The notes under the pieces are model-generated. The model saw only the letters and a list, made by a program, of their open reading frames with translations. It ran no database searches and was not told the DNA's origin. From Thiotrichaceae bacterium (GTDB lineage: Bacteria > Pseudomonadota > Gammaproteobacteria > Thiotrichales > Thiotrichaceae): a DNA stretch of 62,113 bases. Of this stretch, positions 12,902 through 24,555 are shown one piece after another (the first letter of the stretch is position 1; every line of letters begins with the position of its first letter). The position numbers and the translations under genes were made by a program. The DNA is taken from the NCBI GenBank assembly GCA_026989145.1, contig JALSJU010000063.1, forward strand, positions 1-62,113. The letters are read 5' to 3'.

Positions 12902-13438
12902 ATGTCTAGAATAGCAAAAATGCCCATTGAGTTACCTTCCGGTGTGGAAGCAAAAATTAATGGCCAAAATTTAAATATCAAAGGCAGTAAAGGTGCTTTT
13001 GATTATGTGATAAATGACCTTGTTGAGGTTTCTCAAAACGATAATTCACTTATTATTATGCCTAAAAAAGAATCTGTTAAAGGTGCTTGGGCAATGGCTG
13101 GAACAATGCGTGCTATTACAAATAATATGGTTATTGGTGTTAGTGAAGGTTTTGAAAAAAAACTTGAGCTTGTAGGGGTTGGTTACCGTGCTCAGGCACA
13201 AGGACAGAAATTAAACCTTACTTTAGGTTTTTCTCATCCTGTTGTTCATGATATCCCACGAGGCGTTACTTGTGAGACTCCAAGCCAAACAGAAATCATA
13301 TTGAAAGGTATTGATAAGCAAGTTATCGGGCAAACAGCCGCTGAAATTCGCGCTTATAGACCACCTGAACCTTACAAAGGTAAAGGAATAAAGTACGCTG
13401 ATGAACATATTGTTCGTAAAGAAGCTAAGAAAACCTAA
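12902..13438 (+). CDS. rplF: 50S ribosomal protein L6
   Basis: [28 protein letters not shown]...[16 protein letters not shown]. Confidence 0.98.
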   Translation: MSRIAKMPIELPSGVEAKINGQNLNIKGSKGAFDYVINDLVEVSQNDNSLIIMPKKESVKGAWAMAGTMRAITNNMVIGVSEGFEKKLELVGVGYRAQAQGQKLNLTLGFSHPVVHDIPRGVTCETPSQTEIILKGIDKQVIGQTAAEIRAYRPPEPYKGKGIKYADEHIVRKEAKKT

Positions 13439-13458
13439 GTATTAGAAGGACTTTGGAA

Positions 13459-13812
13459 ATGAGTAAAAGAACTGCCAGAATTCGTCGAGGTAAACGTTCA
13501 CGAATGAAGATGAAAGAGTTAGGTGTGGATAGACTGTCTGTTTATAAAAGTTCACGACATATCTATGCACAGATAATCTCAGGTCAAGATAATACCGTTA
13601 TTGCTGCGGCTTCAACCTTAGAAAAGTCACAGCGAGATTCGCTTGATTACACCGGTAACTCAAGCGCTGCTAGTGCAATTGGGAAGCTTGTTGCCGAGAG
13701 AGCAAAGGAAAAAGGAATTGAGTCTGTTGCGTTTGATCGTTCAGGTTTTAAGTATCATGGTCGTGTTAAAGCGTTAGCAGAAGCTGCTCGTGATGCCGGT
13801 CTACAGTTTTAA
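13459..13812 (+). CDS. rplR: 50S ribosomal protein L18
   Basis: [16 protein letters not shown]...[26 protein letters not shown]. Confidence 0.97.
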   Translation: MSKRTARIRRGKRSRMKMKELGVDRLSVYKSSRHIYAQIISGQDNTVIAAASTLEKSQRDSLDYTGNSSAASAIGKLVAERAKEKGIESVAFDRSGFKYHGRVKALAEAARDAGLQF

Positions 13813-13828
13813 AGGTTAATAGATAATT

Positions 13829-14338
13829 ATGGCTAGAGCAGATAATACAGAACAAGCAAATGATGGCTTGCAAGAAAAATTAGTACACGTTAACCGTGTT
13901 GCTAAGGTTGTTAAGGGTGGTCGTGTTTTTGGCTTTACAGCACTTGCGGTTGTTGGTGATGGTAATGGTAAGATCGGGTTCGGATACGGTAAAGCGAAAG
14001 AAGTACCTGTGGCAATACAAAAAGCCATGGAGAAAGCACGCAAGAATATCGTTAACGTAGCTTTAGTTGATGATACTTTGCAATATGAAATTAATGCTCG
14101 CCATGGAGCTGCTCATGTATTTATGAAGCCTGCTTCAGATGGTACAGGTATTATCGCAGGTGGTGCTATGCGTGCTGTATTTGAAGTTGTAGGTGTTAAA
14201 AACGTATTGGCAAAATGTGTTGGATCTCGTAACCCTATTAACGTTGTGCGTGCTACCATAAAAGGTTTAGCTGAAATGAACTCTCCTGAGCTTATCGCAG
14301 CAAAACGCGGTAAAACAGTTGAAGAAATAAGAGGTTAA
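13829..14338 (+). CDS. rpsE: 30S ribosomal protein S5
   Basis: [45 protein letters not shown]. Confidence 0.98.
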   Translation: MARADNTEQANDGLQEKLVHVNRVAKVVKGGRVFGFTALAVVGDGNGKIGFGYGKAKEVPVAIQKAMEKARKNIVNVALVDDTLQYEINARHGAAHVFMKPASDGTGIIAGGAMRAVFEVVGVKNVLAKCVGSRNPINVVRATIKGLAEMNSPELIAAKRGKTVEEIRG

Positions 14339-14340
14339 AC

Positions 14341-14526
14341 ATGGCTAATAAACAAGTAAAGTTAACTATTGTTCGTAGTTTGAACGGTCGTTTGAAAGCT
14401 CATAAGTCGTGTGCTCGTGGATTAGGTCTTCGTAAAATGCACAACCCAGTGGTTGTTGATGATACGCCTGAAAACCGTGGAATGATTAATAAAATTGCGT
14501 ATATGCTACGTATAGAAGAAGTATAA
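14341..14526 (+). CDS. rpmD: 50S ribosomal protein L30
   Basis: [28 protein letters not shown]. Confidence 0.96.
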   Translation: MANKQVKLTIVRSLNGRLKAHKSCARGLGLRKMHNPVVVDDTPENRGMINKIAYMLRIEEV

Positions 14527-14530
14527 TACT

Positions 14531-14971
14531 ATGACTATGGAACTAAATACATTAAAGCCTGTAACCGGTAGCCGTCAAACTCGGAAAAGAGTTGGACGAG
14601 GCATTGGTTCGGGCTGGGGTAAAACCTGTACACGTGGGCATAAAGGTCAAAAATCACGTTCAGGTGGCTTTAATAAAGTCGGTTTTGAAGGTGGTCAAAT
14701 GCCTTTACAAAGACGCTTACCTAAGGTTGGATTCAGCTCACGTGTTGGTAGAGTTAGCGCAGAGCTTCGTTTACATGAACTTGCTAAAGTTGATGCTAAG
14801 ATTATCGATGTCGATGCACTTAAAGCGGCTAACTTAATTACTAAGAATATTGAAAATGTAAAAGTAATGCTTTCAGGTAGTATTGATAAAGCGGTTACTT
14901 TAAAAGGTATCAAAGTCAGCAAGGGTGCTAAACTAGCGATTGAAGCAGCTGGCGGAAAGATCGAAGAATAA
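14531..14971 (+). CDS. rplO: 50S ribosomal protein L15
   Basis: [28 protein letters not shown]. Confidence 0.97.
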   Translation: MTMELNTLKPVTGSRQTRKRVGRGIGSGWGKTCTRGHKGQKSRSGGFNKVGFEGGQMPLQRRLPKVGFSSRVGRVSAELRLHELAKVDAKIIDVDALKAANLITKNIENVKVMLSGSIDKAVTLKGIKVSKGAKLAIEAAGGKIEE

Positions 14972-14984
14972 TAAGGGGTTAATC

Positions 14985-16334
14985 GTGGCATCAAAAAACG
15001 CTACAAACATGCTTTCGGGTATGGGTAACATTGCTGAAATTAAACAAAGGCTTGCCTTTGTTTTTTTCGCTTTGATTATATATCGAGTTGGTACATTTAT
15101 ACCTATACCAGGTGTGAATCCTGCAGCGTTGCAACAGTTTTTTGACCAAACAACAGGAACAATATTGGGCGTTTTCAATATGTTCTCTGGTGGTGCTTTG
15201 CAGCGTTTAAGTATCTTTGCATTAGGTATTATGCCTTATATTTCTGCTTCTATTATTGTTCAACTGATGACTCATGTAATACCTACATTACAGCAATTAA
15301 AGAAAGAAGGGGAATCAGGCAAGCGAAAAATTACCCAGTACACTCGCTATGGTACAGTCGGCTTAGCTTTGTTTCAAAGTGTTGGTATTGCTTTGGCTTT
15401 AGGTGGTCAAGATATGGGAGGCGGACAAACCATTGCTCTATATCCTGGTACAGGCTTTGTTATCACCACTGTCGTATCATTAGTTACGGGTACTTTATTT
15501 TTAATGTGGTTAGGTGAACAAATTACAGAGCGTGGAATAGGGAATGGTATTTCTTTGATTATTTTTGCAGGTATCGTTGCTGGTTTACCTTCGGCAATTG
15601 GTGGGACGCTAGAATTAGCTCGAAACGGTGAGTTATCTGGTGCGTTCGTCATTATTTTGCTCGCTCTGGCAATTCTTGTAACTGCATTCATCGTATTTGT
15701 TGAGCGTGGTCAACGACGCATTACAGTTAATTATGCTAATAGACAGCAGGGACGCAAAATGGCAATGGGACAATCTAGTCATCTCCCTCTTAAATTGAAT
15801 ATGGCTGGTGTTATACCTCCTATTTTTGCTTCCAGTATTATTCTGTTTCCATCAAGTCTTGGGCGTTGGTTATCTGATGCTCAAGGTTTTGAATGGTTGA
15901 AAGATTTTGTTGCTATGTTGCAACCCGGACAACCAATGTATGTACTTTTTTATGCTTTAGCTATAATATTCTTTACTTTCTTTTATACAGCATTAGTGTT
16001 CAATTCAAGAGAGACTGCAGATAACTTAAAAAAAGCAGGAGCTTTTATTCCGGGTATTCGTCCCGGCAAGGAAACTGCGAAATATATTGATGGTGTAATG
16101 ACTCGATTGACAGCCGTTGGAGCAATTTATATAACATTAGTTTGTTTGTTGCCTGAGTTCTTAATACTAGGGTGGAATGTACCTTTTTACTTTGGTGGTA
16201 CATCCTTGTTAATTATTGTTGTGGTAGTTATGGATTTTATTGCCCAGGTACAATCACACATGATGTCACACCAGTATGAGGGTTTGATGAAAAAAGCAAA
16301 CTTCAAAGCTGGTGGAAAAAAGCCGAAGAAATAG
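14985..16334 (+). CDS. secY: Protein translocase subunit SecY
   Basis: Multi-pass protein; [28 protein letters not shown] at 14985 is a better start than 14940. Confidence 0.97.
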   Translation: MASKNATNMLSGMGNIAEIKQRLAFVFFALIIYRVGTFIPIPGVNPAALQQFFDQTTGTILGVFNMFSGGALQRLSIFALGIMPYISASIIVQLMTHVIPTLQQLKKEGESGKRKITQYTRYGTVGLALFQSVGIALALGGQDMGGGQTIALYPGTGFVITTVVSLVTGTLFLMWLGEQITERGIGNGISLIIFAGIVAGLPSAIGGTLELARNGELSGAFVIILLALAILVTAFIVFVERGQRRITVNYANRQQGRKMAMGQSSHLPLKLNMAGVIPPIFASSIILFPSSLGRWLSDAQGFEWLKDFVAMLQPGQPMYVLFYALAIIFFTFFYTALVFNSRETADNLKKAGAFIPGIRPGKETAKYIDGVMTRLTAVGAIYITLVCLLPEFLILGWNVPFYFGGTSLLIIVVVVMDFIAQVQSHMMSHQYEGLMKKANFKAGGKKPKK

Positions 16335-16374
16335 TAATTATATTTTCAGCTGTAACTATATAGAGGTTTAACTC

Positions 16375-16488
16375 ATGAAAGTTCGTGCTTCCGTTAAAAA
16401 GATGTGTCGTAATTGTCGCGTAATAAAACGTAAAGGTGTTGTGCGTGTGATTTGTACTGATCCACGTCATAAGCAGCGTCAAGGTTAA
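16375..16488 (+). CDS. rpmJ: 50S ribosomal protein L36 (37 aa, below the ORF-track length cutoff)
   Basis: Read directly: [37 protein letters not shown], with C-x2-C...C-x4-H; between secY and rpsM. Confidence 0.96.
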   Translation: MKVRASVKKMCRNCRVIKRKGVVRVICTDPRHKQRQG

Positions 16489-16575
16489 GGTTTATTTAAT
16501 GATATTTTTTTTATTGATTAACACTGCGTATTCGGGTATTGTTGCCCGCTTTTCCAAGCAGTCTGGAGAGTTTTA

Positions 16576-16932
16576 ATGGCTCGTATTGCAGGTATAAATG
16601 TCCCTGATCATAAACATGCTGTTATAGCATTAACCGCAGTTTATGGAATTGGTAGAACACGTTCGGCAAGTATATGTGAAGCAGCTAATGTTGCACCTGA
16701 TGCTAAGATAAGCTCTTTGTCTGAATCAGAACTTGAGAGTATTCGTAGCGAAGTAGGAAAGTTTATAGTAGAAGGCGATCTCCGTCGTGAAGTCTCTATG
16801 AATATAAAAAGCCTTATGGATCTTGGTTGCTATAGGGGTATTAGACACCGTCGTGGATTGCCGCTTAGGGGTCAAAGAACTAAAACAAATGCACGCACTC
16901 GAAAAGGTCCGCGCAAACCAATACGTCGTTAG
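16576..16932 (+). CDS. rpsM: 30S ribosomal protein S13
   Basis: [30 protein letters not shown]. Confidence 0.98.
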   Translation: MARIAGINVPDHKHAVIALTAVYGIGRTRSASICEAANVAPDAKISSLSESELESIRSEVGKFIVEGDLRREVSMNIKSLMDLGCYRGIRHRRGLPLRGQRTKTNARTRKGPRKPIRR

Positions 16933-16997
16933 TAGTATTTTACGATTAATAACGTTACGTTAATAATCATAAGTTAATTTAAAAGTGGGTAATTAAG

Positions 16998-17384
16998 ATG
17001 GCTGTAGCCTCTAAATCACGTAAAAAAGTTAAAAAGTCGGTAAGTGATGGTATTGCACATATTCATGCATCCTTCAATAATACGATTATCACCATCACTG
17101 ATCGTCAAGGTAATGCACTCTCATGGGCTACTGCTGGTGGCTCAGGTTTTCGTGGCTCGCGAAAAAGTACACCCTTTGCAGCACAGGTCGCTGCTGAAAA
17201 AGCAGGTGAAGCCGCAAAACAATTTGGTTTAAAGAATCTTGACGTACACGTAAAAGGACCAGGTCCCGGGCGTGAGTCCGCTGTTCGTGCGTTAAACAAT
17301 ATCGGATACAGAATTACAAACATTATTGATGTTACGCCAATCCCTCACAATGGTTGTCGCCCCCCAAAGAAACGTCGAGTGTAG
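16998..17384 (+). CDS. rpsK: 30S ribosomal protein S11
   Basis: [46 protein letters not shown]. Confidence 0.98.
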   Translation: MAVASKSRKKVKKSVSDGIAHIHASFNNTIITITDRQGNALSWATAGGSGFRGSRKSTPFAAQVAAEKAGEAAKQFGLKNLDVHVKGPGPGRESAVRALNNIGYRITNIIDVTPIPHNGCRPPKKRRV

Positions 17385-17397
17385 TCGGAGAAATATT

Positions 17398-18018
17398 ATG
17401 GCTAGATATATTGGTGCAAAGTGTAAGTTAATGCGTCGTGAAGGTACTGATTTGTACCTGAAAGGTCGTGGTCGCTCACTTGAAAATAAATGTAACTTAG
17501 AAAAGATTCCTGGTGTACATGGGGAGCGTCGAACACGCCTTTCTGATTATGGCATTCAACTCCGTGAAAAACAAAAGGTACGCCGTATTTATGGTGTTCT
17601 TGAGAAACAGTTTAGAAATTATTTTAAGGAAGCTGTTCGCCTAAAAGGCTCGACAGGTGAAAACCTGTTACAGCTTCTGGAATGTCGTTTAGATAATGTT
17701 GTTTATCGTATGGGTTATGGCTCAACACGTGCAGAATGTCGTCAGCTAGTGAGTCATAAGGCTATCTTGGTTAATGGTGCAATTGTTAATATAGCTTCTT
17801 ATCAAGTGAAAGCTGGTGATGTAATATCTGTACGCGAGAAAGCGAAGAAACAAACTAGAATTGAAGACTCACTATCTGTTGCTGATCAAGTTGGTTTTCC
17901 TGAATGGGTAGAAGTAGATTTGAAAAAGTTTGAAGGAACGTTCAAATCAGTCCCAGAGCGTGATGACTTACCTTCTGAGATTAATGAGTCTCTGATTGTT
18001 GAATTGTACTCAAAGTAA
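17398..18018 (+). CDS. rpsD: 30S ribosomal protein S4
   Basis: [30 protein letters not shown] at 17398. Confidence 0.98.
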   Translation: MARYIGAKCKLMRREGTDLYLKGRGRSLENKCNLEKIPGVHGERRTRLSDYGIQLREKQKVRRIYGVLEKQFRNYFKEAVRLKGSTGENLLQLLECRLDNVVYRMGYGSTRAECRQLVSHKAILVNGAIVNIASYQVKAGDVISVREKAKKQTRIEDSLSVADQVGFPEWVEVDLKKFEGTFKSVPERDDLPSEINESLIVELYSK

Positions 18019-18092
18019 ATATAACTGATGCTTGATTAAGATTATTTATATTGTCTTTATCTGCGTTCAAAGAAATACTGAGGTTTTAAACT

Positions 18093-19091
18093 GTGTCTAA
18101 ATCAACTGATTTACTCAAACCCCGCAATATTCAGGTCAAGGACTTGGGTAACTATACATCTAAAATTGTGTTAGAGCCCCTCGAACGAGGCTTTGGTCAT
18201 ACTTTGGGTAATGCGCTACGTAGAATTTTACTTTCATCAATTCCTGGTTGTGCTGTTACAGAAGTACAAATAACAGGTGTTGAACATGAATATACGGCTA
18301 TTGATGGTGTGCAGGAAGATGTTGTTAATATTTTACTGAACTTAAAGAAACTGGCTTTTCGTTTAAATACGAAAGAAGAAGTAACCTTAGAAGTTCGTAA
18401 AAAAGGTCCTTGTCTTGTAACTGCGGCTGATATTCAACTTGACCATGATGTTGAAGTTGTTGATCCTGATGCTGTTATAGCTACACTTACGACTGATGTT
18501 GAGTTTGAAATGTCAATGAAGGTAGAAAAAAGTCGTGGTTATCAACCAGCTTCTGTTCGTCGTGGCCCTGATTCACCTGAGCTTCCCTTAGGTACACTAT
18601 TATTAGATGCATCTTTCAGTCCAATTGTTCGTATTTCCTACGAAGTTGATAATGCCCGTGTTGAGAATCGTACTGACCTTGATAAATTAATTATTGAATT
18701 GCAATCTGATGGCTCTATTGATCCTGAAGAGACAATTAGTGATGCTGCTACAATATTACATGAACAACTTGCTGTATTCTTTGATCTAACAATTATAGAG
18801 CCAGAGCTTATAGTCGAACCTGAGCCTGAAATAGATCCCGTATTATTACGTCCTGTTGATGATCTAGAACTTACTGTACGTTCTGCTAACTGTCTTAAAG
18901 CCGAGCAGGTATATTATATTGGTGATCTTGTCCAAAAAACTGAAGTTGAGTTATTAAAAACACCCAATCTAGGTAAAAAATCATTGACAGAAATTAAAGA
19001 TATTTTAGCATCACATGGCTTAACACTTGGAGCACGATTAGAAAATTGGCCCCCTGCCAGCTCAGAGTCAAATGAAGTAAGAGTGGGTTAA
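18093..19091 (+). CDS. rpoA: DNA-directed RNA polymerase subunit alpha
   Basis: [53 protein letters not shown]. Confidence 0.98.
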   Translation: MSKSTDLLKPRNIQVKDLGNYTSKIVLEPLERGFGHTLGNALRRILLSSIPGCAVTEVQITGVEHEYTAIDGVQEDVVNILLNLKKLAFRLNTKEEVTLEVRKKGPCLVTAADIQLDHDVEVVDPDAVIATLTTDVEFEMSMKVEKSRGYQPASVRRGPDSPELPLGTLLLDASFSPIVRISYEVDNARVENRTDLDKLIIELQSDGSIDPEETISDAATILHEQLAVFFDLTIIEPELIVEPEPEIDPVLLRPVDDLELTVRSANCLKAEQVYYIGDLVQKTEVELLKTPNLGKKSLTEIKDILASHGLTLGARLENWPPASSESNEVRVG

Positions 19092-19144
19092 CTTCTCTGT
19101 AGTCAGTCTCAGAACACTTGTAACTATTTAAAAGGTTTTAGAAA

Positions 19145-19522
19145 ATGCGTCATCGTAAAATAGGTCGTCAACTTAGTCGTAACAGTAGTCATCGTAAAGC
19201 CACATTACAGAGCCTCTCTGTGGCTCTTATAAAATATGGAGTAATTAAAACGACTGTTGCTAAAGCTAAAGAACTGCGTCGTGTAGCTGAGCCATTAATT
19301 ACTCGTTCAAAAAATGATTCTGTTCATAACCGTAGAACAGCTTTCTCTCGTTTACGTGATAAGGAAGTTGTTGGAATTTTGTTTAATGACCTTGGACCAC
19401 GTTACAAAGAGCGCCCTGGCGGTTATACTCGTATAATAAAGTGTGGTTACAGAGCTGGTGATAATGCTCCTATGGCGCTTATTGAATTAGTTGACAGGCC
19501 TGAAATTAATACCACCTCATAA
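19145..19522 (+). CDS. rplQ: 50S ribosomal protein L17
   Basis: [24 protein letters not shown]. Confidence 0.97.
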   Translation: MRHRKIGRQLSRNSSHRKATLQSLSVALIKYGVIKTTVAKAKELRRVAEPLITRSKNDSVHNRRTAFSRLRDKEVVGILFNDLGPRYKERPGGYTRIIKCGYRAGDNAPMALIELVDRPEINTTS

Positions 19523-19533
19523 AATAATTGATG

Positions 19534-19557
19534 ACCGAGCCTTAGCTCGGTTTTTTT
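19534..19557 (+). terminator. Rho-independent terminator after rplQ
   Basis: ACCGAGC-CTTA-GCTCGGT followed by a T-tract. Confidence 0.9.
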
Positions 19558-19712
19558 ATTGCTGTATTTCTATATATCTAATGAATATCAAGTTTTGTTT
19601 CTACATTTTTAATATGGGTTGTGTGATCTATTTGGATGTTTAAAAAGGCTAATATTTAGTGATGAAGTGAAAAAAGCTATAACTCGTTACCGACTGTTAT
19701 AGGCTCAATGCT

Positions 19713-19970
19713 TTATAACGGGTATATTCTTTCGCCTTTTGTTTTAATAAGTTTGATAGTTTCTGTATTACTATCATCATTAAATATTTTAAATTTCATT
19801 CCGCACCACGACTCTAGTTCTAGGCAAAATGATCTTATTTGCTGTGTTCCTAAATCAAAATATAAATATACAAACTCACTGTTTGAATCAGAAAGTAAGT
19901 AGCAAACCCCTACATTATTTAATAAGCAGACTCTTCGAACAGTCTCTAGGTATGGTGTGGTATTTGCCAT
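19713..19970 (-). CDS. Hypothetical protein (85 aa)
   Basis: MANTTPYLETVRRVCLLNNVGVCYLLSDSNSEFVYLYFDLG...; plausible composition; no family recognised; preferred over the overlapping + ORF at 19708. Confidence 0.45.
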   Translation of the reverse strand: MANTTPYLETVRRVCLLNNVGVCYLLSDSNSEFVYLYFDLGTQQIRSFCLELESWCGMKFKIFNDDSNTETIKLIKTKGERIYPL

Positions 19971-20059
19971 GATTGATTATACTCTGTTTGATAGAAGTCA
20001 TTTGACAGGTTTTAGATTACCTATAAACTGTTTACATTGTAACTTTAAAATATTAACTT

Positions 20060-20440
20060 ATGAATGATCAAATCAACACGGTTGTCACTGCAGATGAGGC
20101 AAAAAAGAGCGCTAAAACATTTCATTATGGAAACATAATTTCTGTTGTTATACCTTTCCCCTTTTTTATTTTTTGGTTTGGTGCTTCTATGTTTGTATAT
20201 GCTATGTATCGCCATCATCCTAATAACCGTGTAGGTTTTCATACTCAAAAAGCGGCTTATTATTATTATGCACTAGCGGGTATATTAGTGCCGGTTTTAA
20301 CTTTCGCCTCTGGTGATTTTTTTACGCAGTATTGGTGGTTACTGTGGGGGTTCTGTATACTCGCTTTACTTCCAATATCTGTTTATTCGATTATTAAAAT
20401 CAATGCAGAAGACTGGCGTGATGTAAATATAAAGGACTGA
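20060..20440 (+). CDS. Hypothetical small membrane protein (126 aa)
   Basis: Several hydrophobic segments; stop overlaps the bioB start region (ATGATG). Confidence 0.65.
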   Translation: MNDQINTVVTADEAKKSAKTFHYGNIISVVIPFPFFIFWFGASMFVYAMYRHHPNNRVGFHTQKAAYYYYALAGILVPVLTFASGDFFTQYWWLLWGFCILALLPISVYSIIKINAEDWRDVNIKD

Positions 20441-20442
20441 TG

Positions 20443-21423
20443 ATGAGTGATCTTAGAACTAACTGGACATTAAATGAAATTGAAGTATTATTCGAACTTC
20501 CTTTTAACGACTTGTTATTTAAGTCTCACTCTATTCATCGTAGCAATTTTCAGCCGAATCAAGTTCAAGTTAGCACTTTACTAAGTATCAAAACAGGTGC
20601 CTGTCCCGAGGATTGTTCTTATTGCTCTCAAAGTGCACGCAATGATACTGGGCTTGAAAGAGAAAGGTTACTCCCGTTAGATGAAGTTATTAGCGCTGCA
20701 ACCGAAGCTAAGAATAACGGCGCAACTCGTTTTTGTATGGGTGCTGCTTGGCGAAATCCCACCGAGAAAAGTCTTAATCATGTCATTGATATGATCGAAG
20801 CGGTCAAAGCTTTGGATATGGAAACGTGTGTAACACTTGGTATGCTTGAAAAGAATCAAGCTTTGCGTTTGAAAGACTGTGGACTTGATTATTATAACCA
20901 TAACTTAGACACATCCCCTGAGTTTTACGGTACAGTAATATCTACTCGCACTTATCAAGATAGATTAGATACACTTGAACATGTTAGAGATGCTGGGATT
21001 AATGTTTGTTCGGGTGGAATTCTTGGTATGGGGGAGACTCGCAGAGATCGTGCACGATTATTACAAGAGCTAGCTAATTTACCTGAACATCCACAATCTG
21101 TTCCCATAAACGACTTGGTTCAAATCCAAGGTACGCCTTTAGATGGAATAGACAAGTTAGACTCTTTCGAATTTATCCGTACTATTGCTGTAGCACGTAT
21201 ATTGATGCCGAAGTCTTACGTGAGGCTCTCAGCAGGGCGAACAGAAATGAATGATGAAACACAGGCACTTTGTTTTTTTGCTGGTGCTAATTCAATGTTT
21301 TATGGTGACCGTCTACTTACCACGGACAACCCTGATGAAAACCATGATCAACAACTATTTAAGCGTTTAGGTATACAAAGTGAAAAGAGGGAAGTCTCTG
21401 CACCTACAAGTTTAAGTGCGTAA
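20443..21423 (+). CDS. bioB: Biotin synthase
   Basis: Radical-SAM motif [58 protein letters not shown]. Confidence 0.97.
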   Translation: MSDLRTNWTLNEIEVLFELPFNDLLFKSHSIHRSNFQPNQVQVSTLLSIKTGACPEDCSYCSQSARNDTGLERERLLPLDEVISAATEAKNNGATRFCMGAAWRNPTEKSLNHVIDMIEAVKALDMETCVTLGMLEKNQALRLKDCGLDYYNHNLDTSPEFYGTVISTRTYQDRLDTLEHVRDAGINVCSGGILGMGETRRDRARLLQELANLPEHPQSVPINDLVQIQGTPLDGIDKLDSFEFIRTIAVARILMPKSYVRLSAGRTEMNDETQALCFFAGANSMFYGDRLLTTDNPDENHDQQLFKRLGIQSEKREVSAPTSLSA

Positions 21424-21465
21424 TGTAGTATTTACTTCCTTCCCCCCCCCCGTATGTGAATTTCC

Positions 21466-21745
21466 TAAGTCTCTAGGGCAGTTTATCCTAGGCGTATTTT
21501 GAAATGAATGCTTATTGCCCTCATGAAAAATACAACAACGGAGATGTTGCCCTAGCAGGCTGTTGATTTTCTCTTTAATGGTGTAAAAAAGTACTCATAA
21601 CTGCTCATAAAGTACTCAAAATGACATATTTAACCCCTAAATACTGCAGTTTTAGGGTAAATCCCCCTTGATTTGACTTACTCTGAGAGAAGATCAACAG
21701 CCTGCTAGAACCTTACCCCTCTTATTAGCTGACACGGCTTAGCCA
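21466..21745. repeat. Dispersed intergenic repeat, copy A, interrupted by a 149-bp element
   Basis: taagtctctagggcagt...gatgttgccctag [149 bp] aaccttacccctcttattagctgacacggcttagcca matches the reverse complement of 60651-60791. Confidence 0.75.
21556..21704. mobile_element. MITE-like non-autonomous element (149 bp)
   Basis: Terminal inverted repeats CAGGCTGTTGATTTTCTCTT / CAGGCTGTTGATCTTCTCTC (18/20), flanked by CTAG at 21552-21555 and 21705-21708; the empty site (single CTAG) is seen in the 60.7-kb copy. Confidence 0.75.
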
Positions 21746-21941
21746 AATTACCAGCCTCTGTGTTATGTTCACTTTAAAGGCTCGTTGCACCATGCCACAG
21801 CTGTTCATTAAAAGCTCACATGCCTTGATGCTGGAAATTTGACGTTGCCAGAACTCAGCTAGGTTGTTCAAGATTCCTTAAGCTTCTATAAAGGCTACTC
21901 ATATTATAATAACTGCTTAGCCATATTAAAAATAACAATAC

Positions 21942-24005
21942 ATGCGACAACTGTTTTTCAGAAGATTATCGTGTAATAACAATAAAAGTTTAAGATTTCT
22001 ATTTTTTCTCTCTCTTTGTTTTTTGAGTTATAGTTCTGCAGACAGTGCTTATTGTCCAGCTGTACCTTCCTATGAGCAAGCTTCGTTAACAAACTTTATA
22101 GTCGCTTCTAGTCATTCTGACTTTAATGAAAATACTTTAATTTTCCAATCACAGTATGATAGTTCTAATTGGCAAGGTGACTTGGTCGTTTATTCCTTGG
22201 AAATTATAGGTGACTCAAAAGCTTCTAAATCACAACTTTGGAGAGCTTCAGAAGTTGATCAGCCTGAACGAAAACTTTTTTCTATTAACCCTGAAATTAA
22301 TCAAACATCTCAAGGTATTAAATTGTCATGGGCTAATTTGAATAAACAACAAAAAAGGGTCTTAAAAGATAGTGATACAGACTTTTTGGCAAAGAAACGT
22401 TTATTATGGTTATTAGGTCGTACCGGTGATAGTGGGCAACAACTTAGAAAACGAAATCATTTCCTTGGTGATATTATTGGTTCAAACATCAGTGTTCTGA
22501 ATCAGCCGAAAAACTATGGTTATTCTGTTTTAGACGGTAACCAAGGTAAAAAGTATGAAAATTTTTTGAAGCAACAACGCCAGCAGCAAGCGGTTTTTGT
22601 AGGGGCTAATGACGGTGCGTTACACGCTTTTGATACTTTCTCAGGCGAAGAGCTATTTGCGTATGTGCCGAATGCAATCTTGTCTAAAATTGTTACGATT
22701 AGTAAGCCTAATTATGGGTGTCATAGTATGGGCTGTTTATCACATGAATTTCTTGTCGATGGTCAAACCAATGTTGCAGATGCCTATTATGATGATAGCT
22801 GGCATTCACTTTTAATCGGTTCTTTAGGCTTAGGTGGTAAAGGCCTATATGCCTTAGAAGTCAGCAATGTTAATAACTTCAATGAAAAAAATATTTTATG
22901 GGAAGTCTCCACTTTAAGTTCTCACATAAATAGTGACACGTACAAGCAACATTTAGGTTTTATTAACCAAGAAGCGAGTATTGTGCGTTTAAAAAGTGGC
23001 CGCTGGGTAGTCATTGTAGGTAATGGACCTGATAGTAATAACCATCAAGCTGTATTATTTATTATCGATTTAGAAACAGGGCATTTGATTAAATCACTCA
23101 ATACAAATACCGGTTCTGAGCTGCAATCTAACGGTCTATCAACACCAGTTAGTATTGATACCAACGATGATAATGGTGTAGATAGGGTGTATGCGGGTGA
23201 TTTATTAGGCAATGTTTGGCGTTTTGATCTGAGCGATTCAGACCCTAACAAATGGTCAGTTGCTTTTACAGGAAAACCTTTGTTTCGTGCTTGTGATGAT
23301 GCGCTCTGTAAGAAACCGCAAGCTATTACTGCAAAGTTACAAGTGGGCAGTCATCCCGAGGGTGGCGTGATGCTGTATTTCGGAACCAATCAAACTATTT
23401 TAAAACCAACTTCTATGGTAAATAGTTTATATGCGATTCATGATAAAAATCGTCGTGTACTATCAAAGAAGAACCTTGTGGAGCAAGTCATATTACAAGA
23501 GAATAGCGTCGGCTCTTCATTAGAAATGCGCGTCACTTCAAACTTAGCGGTTGATTATAAAATTAAGCAGGGATGGATGCTTAAGCTGGGGAAGGAATTC
23601 TCACAAGCTACAGGAGAGAGAATAAGTACTCAAGTATTACTCCGTGAAGGTGAGCTTCTGGTAAGTACAGAAATCCCTTTTGTAGAATCCTGTTCAGCTT
23701 ATAGTAGCCGTTGGATAATGAAGCTGGATGCATTGCAAGGAAAACGACTCAATAGCGTCACTTTTGATACTAACCATGATAATAAATTAACAGTTGATGA
23801 TAATATAGATTACCAACGGAAAGCTACAATAGTTTCCGGCATAAATTTAGAAGGATCAGGTTCAAAGGGGCTGGCAGCTATTATTTTACCTTTGGATAAG
23901 CAAAGCGAAGCAATTATAAGCATTGCGTCTGACGGTACGTTTTCGTCATTAAAAGCTTCCGAAACACATTCAACGGGCAGGGTTTCTTGGCGGCAGTTAC
24001 GCTAA
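21942..24005 (+). CDS. pilY1: PilY1/PilC-type type IV pilus tip-associated protein (short form, beta-propeller region)
   Basis: FVGANDGALHAFDTFSGEELFAYVPNAIL; DGQTNVADAYYDDSWHSLLIGSLGLGGKGLYALEV; DTNDDNGVDRVYAGDLLGNVWRFDL; followed by minor pseudopilins. Confidence 0.88.
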   Translation: MRQLFFRRLSCNNNKSLRFLFFLSLCFLSYSSADSAYCPAVPSYEQASLTNFIVASSHSDFNENTLIFQSQYDSSNWQGDLVVYSLEIIGDSKASKSQLWRASEVDQPERKLFSINPEINQTSQGIKLSWANLNKQQKRVLKDSDTDFLAKKRLLWLLGRTGDSGQQLRKRNHFLGDIIGSNISVLNQPKNYGYSVLDGNQGKKYENFLKQQRQQQAVFVGANDGALHAFDTFSGEELFAYVPNAILSKIVTISKPNYGCHSMGCLSHEFLVDGQTNVADAYYDDSWHSLLIGSLGLGGKGLYALEVSNVNNFNEKNILWEVSTLSSHINSDTYKQHLGFINQEASIVRLKSGRWVVIVGNGPDSNNHQAVLFIIDLETGHLIKSLNTNTGSELQSNGLSTPVSIDTNDDNGVDRVYAGDLLGNVWRFDLSDSDPNKWSVAFTGKPLFRACDDALCKKPQAITAKLQVGSHPEGGVMLYFGTNQTILKPTSMVNSLYAIHDKNRRVLSKKNLVEQVILQENSVGSSLEMRVTSNLAVDYKIKQGWMLKLGKEFSQATGERISTQVLLREGELLVSTEIPFVESCSAYSSRWIMKLDALQGKRLNSVTFDTNHDNKLTVDDNIDYQRKATIVSGINLEGSGSKGLAAIILPLDKQSEAIISIASDGTFSSLKASETHSTGRVSWRQLR

Positions 24006-24012
24006 AGATCGC

Positions 24013-24555
24013 ATGAATAATAAAAAGTATAAAAACACAGGCTTCACTCTCATCGATCAAATGATTGTTGTGTCGATTGTGATGATTGTAATTGGGCAGG
24101 CGCTGCCAAGTATTAGTTTCGTGCTTAAAAAAAATCAAGTAGCAAATGTGTATAACGAGGCTCTAGCCGCGCTTAACTATACTCGAAGTATCGCGGTGAC
24201 GAGTGGTGCATGGGCAACTTTCTGCAAAAGTAATTTAACTGGCAGCGCTTGTGCAACATCACAAAGTACAGCATGGACAAGTGGTTGGATTGTATTTGAA
24301 GATGCTAATAACAATGGAGTAATAAATGCTGGAGAGAAAATTCATCTGGTAAATAATACCTTACCTTCACAACTCTTGATTAATTACTCTCGTAACATGC
24401 AACGAATTAGTTACTCCTCAGAAGGCTATGCCGTTGGGTATAATGGGAAAATTAGCTTTTGTGATTCTCAACAAACCATCAATAAAACGATGGTACTGTC
24501 AAATTCCGGCAGAATACGCTTGGCACAGAATCATGAAGTAGGGCGATGTCGATGA
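24013..24555 (+). CDS. FimT/GspH-family type IV pseudopilin
   Basis: Class III-like signal TGFTLIDQMIVVSIVMIVIGQALPS; GspH-like C-terminal pattern (AWTSGWIVFEDANNNGVINAGEKI). Confidence 0.85.
   Translation: MNNKKYKNTGFTLIDQMIVVSIVMIVIGQALPSISFVLKKNQVANVYNEALAALNYTRSIAVTSGAWATFCKSNLTGSACATSQSTAWTSGWIVFEDANNNGVINAGEKIHLVNNTLPSQLLINYSRNMQRISYSSEGYAVGYNGKISFCDSQQTINKTMVLSNSGRIRLAQNHEVGRCR

Noticed and set aside
19708-19902. Plus-strand 64-aa ORF
   Set aside because: Overlaps a minus-strand ORF with more protein-like composition; no supporting motif.
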